Assembly: GCA_043553855.1 (NCBI GenBank)
Contig: CP121336.1
Span: forward strand, 2,976,001-3,040,000
Length of the DNA stretch: 64,000 bases
DNA from: JAUIAS01 sp030425395
Lineage (GTDB): Bacteria > Pseudomonadota > Alphaproteobacteria > Rhodobacterales > Rhodobacteraceae
Direction of reading: 5' to 3'
Part shown: piece by piece, positions 63,358 through 64,000 of the stretch
Numbering within the stretch: the stretch's first letter is position 1
How the letters are laid out: every line of letters starts with the position of its first letter
Notes under the pieces: model-generated
Told to the model about the DNA's origin: nothing
Database searches by the model: none
What the model saw: only the letters and a program-made list of their open reading frames with translations
Translations under genes and position numbers: made by a program

Positions 63358-64000
63358 ATGAAAACACAAGTGGCCATCATCGGCGGCGGGCCGTCGGGCC
63401 TTTTGCTGTCGCAATTGCTTAATCGTGCGGGCGTGGCCACGGTGATCCTTGAACGCAGCAGCCGGGATCACGTCCTGTCGCGCATCCGCGCGGGCGTGCT
63501 TGAGGCGGGGACGGTCGCGCTCTTGCGCGAGGCGGGTGTCGGCGCGCGCATGGACCGTGAAGGTCTGCCTCACGATGGGTGCTTTGTCAGCGACGATGAC
63601 CTGATGATCCGCATCGACTTCAAGGCGCTGACCGGATCCACCGTCACTGTTTACGGCCAGACCGAAGTGACAACGGATCTGTATGCCGCGCAGGATGCGA
63701 TGGGCACAACCATCCTGCACGAGGTGTCGGATGTGGTGATCCATTACGCCGACAGCAACGCGCCCTTTGTCACCTTTACCCACGATGGCGCGCCCGCGCG
63801 GTTGGATTGTGCCTATGTTGCGGGCTGCGACGGGTTTCACGGGGTCAGCCGCAAGACCATCCCCGCCGAAAAGCGGCAGGAATTTGAAAAGGTGTATCCC
63901 TTTGGCTGGCTTGGGGTTCTGTCCCGCACGCCGCCCGCCAACGATGAACTGATCTATGCGAATTCCGCCAATGGGTTCGCTCTGGCCTCCATGCGCAACG
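63358..64000 (+). CDS. pobA: 4-hydroxybenzoate 3-monooxygenase, 3' end outside window
   Basis: 214 residues visible of about 390. The FAD-binding loop VAIIGGGPSGLLLSQLLNRA is at residues 5-24, followed by RIRAGVLEAGTVALLREAG and GCDGFHGVSRKTIP, the second FAD motif. These are the marks of PobA, which makes protocatechuate from 4-hydroxybenzoate with NADPH and O2. ATG at 63358. Confidence 0.95.
   Translation, partial: MKTQVAIIGGGPSGLLLSQLLNRAGVATVILERSSRDHVLSRIRAGVLEAGTVALLREAGVGARMDREGLPHDGCFVSDDDLMIRIDFKALTGSTVTVYGQTEVTTDLYAAQDAMGTTILHEVSDVVIHYADSNAPFVTFTHDGAPARLDCAYVAGCDGFHGVSRKTIPAEKRQEFEKVYPFGWLGVLSRTPPANDELIYANSANGFALASMRN

Noticed and set aside
1..64000. tRNA, rRNA, CRISPR arrays, insertion sequences, prophage genes
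   Set aside because: No cloverleaf-like, repeat-spacer, transposase or integrase signature was found in the gaps I read.

Overview
The window is a high-GC chromosomal segment from an alphaproteobacterium of the family Rhodobacteraceae, most likely the roseobacter group. The evidence is the gene order pyrC-pyrE-dnaB-alr-mlaEF-radA-cvpA-purF, the NAD-type formate dehydrogenase locus with its DUF3305/DUF3306 genes, the TRAP transporter, the acs-adk-DUF4212-symporter-DUF294-DnaQ locus, and the short intergenic repeat built on GTATTTT-like cores. The genus cannot be fixed from the sequence alone. I see no rRNA, tRNA, CRISPR array, transposase, integrase or phage gene.

Region by region. 1-2.1 kb (minus): a LysM lipoprotein (cut by the window edge), pcm and surE. 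2.2-14.4 kb (minus): housekeeping genes for purine and pyrimidine synthesis (purF, pyrE, pyrC), replication and repair (dnaB, radA), cell-wall alanine (alr) and lipid transport (mlaE, mlaF), plus an SDR, a small GspC-like protein and a conserved 319-residue protein. 14.6-21.2 kb is more accessory: two convergent lysine-rich proteins of unknown function, then three paralogous glycosyltransferase genes, one fused to a sulfotransferase-like domain. 21.4-23.6 kb (plus): a MoxR AAA+ ATPase and a CoxE-like von Willebrand protein.

23.6-37.8 kb is a large formate dehydrogenase locus. It holds a periplasmic (Tat-exported) molybdenum/tungsten catalytic subunit with Cys in place of selenocysteine, an iron-sulfur subunit, a cytochrome b subunit, a WD40-cytochrome c fusion, a Tat-signal mini-protein, a TorD-type chaperone and DUF3306 and DUF3305 proteins. 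A divergent polyferredoxin faces a second periplasmic cytochrome with a binding-protein-like domain, and a plus-strand run follows: DUF6494, Mrp-type Fe-S carrier, biotin-ligase-like protein and a DUF6505-like protein. Several of these accessory genes have no established role.

37.8-40.7 kb: aldo/keto reductase, fatty acid desaturase and flavin reductase. 40.9-49.6 kb (minus): an acetate-use locus, with acetyl-CoA synthetase followed after 2 bp by adenylate kinase, a DUF4212/sodium-solute symporter pair, a cNMP/CBS/DUF294 regulator, a small membrane protein and a membrane-anchored DnaQ-type exonuclease. Acs makes AMP and Adk recycles it, so gene order fits metabolism.

50.2-60.3 kb: a TRAP transporter (P, Q, M), a 27-residue membrane peptide, an amidase (opposite strand), EutB- and EutC-like enzymes, a class III aminotransferase and an unaccompanied LivM-type permease. 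This looks like a catabolic locus for an amide or diamino compound. The EutB/EutC pair suggests an ectoine-derived intermediate, but the ectoine hydrolase and deacetylase genes are not here. 60.7-64.0 kb: class I fumarase, an AraC-type regulator and the start of divergent pobA (4-hydroxybenzoate hydroxylase).
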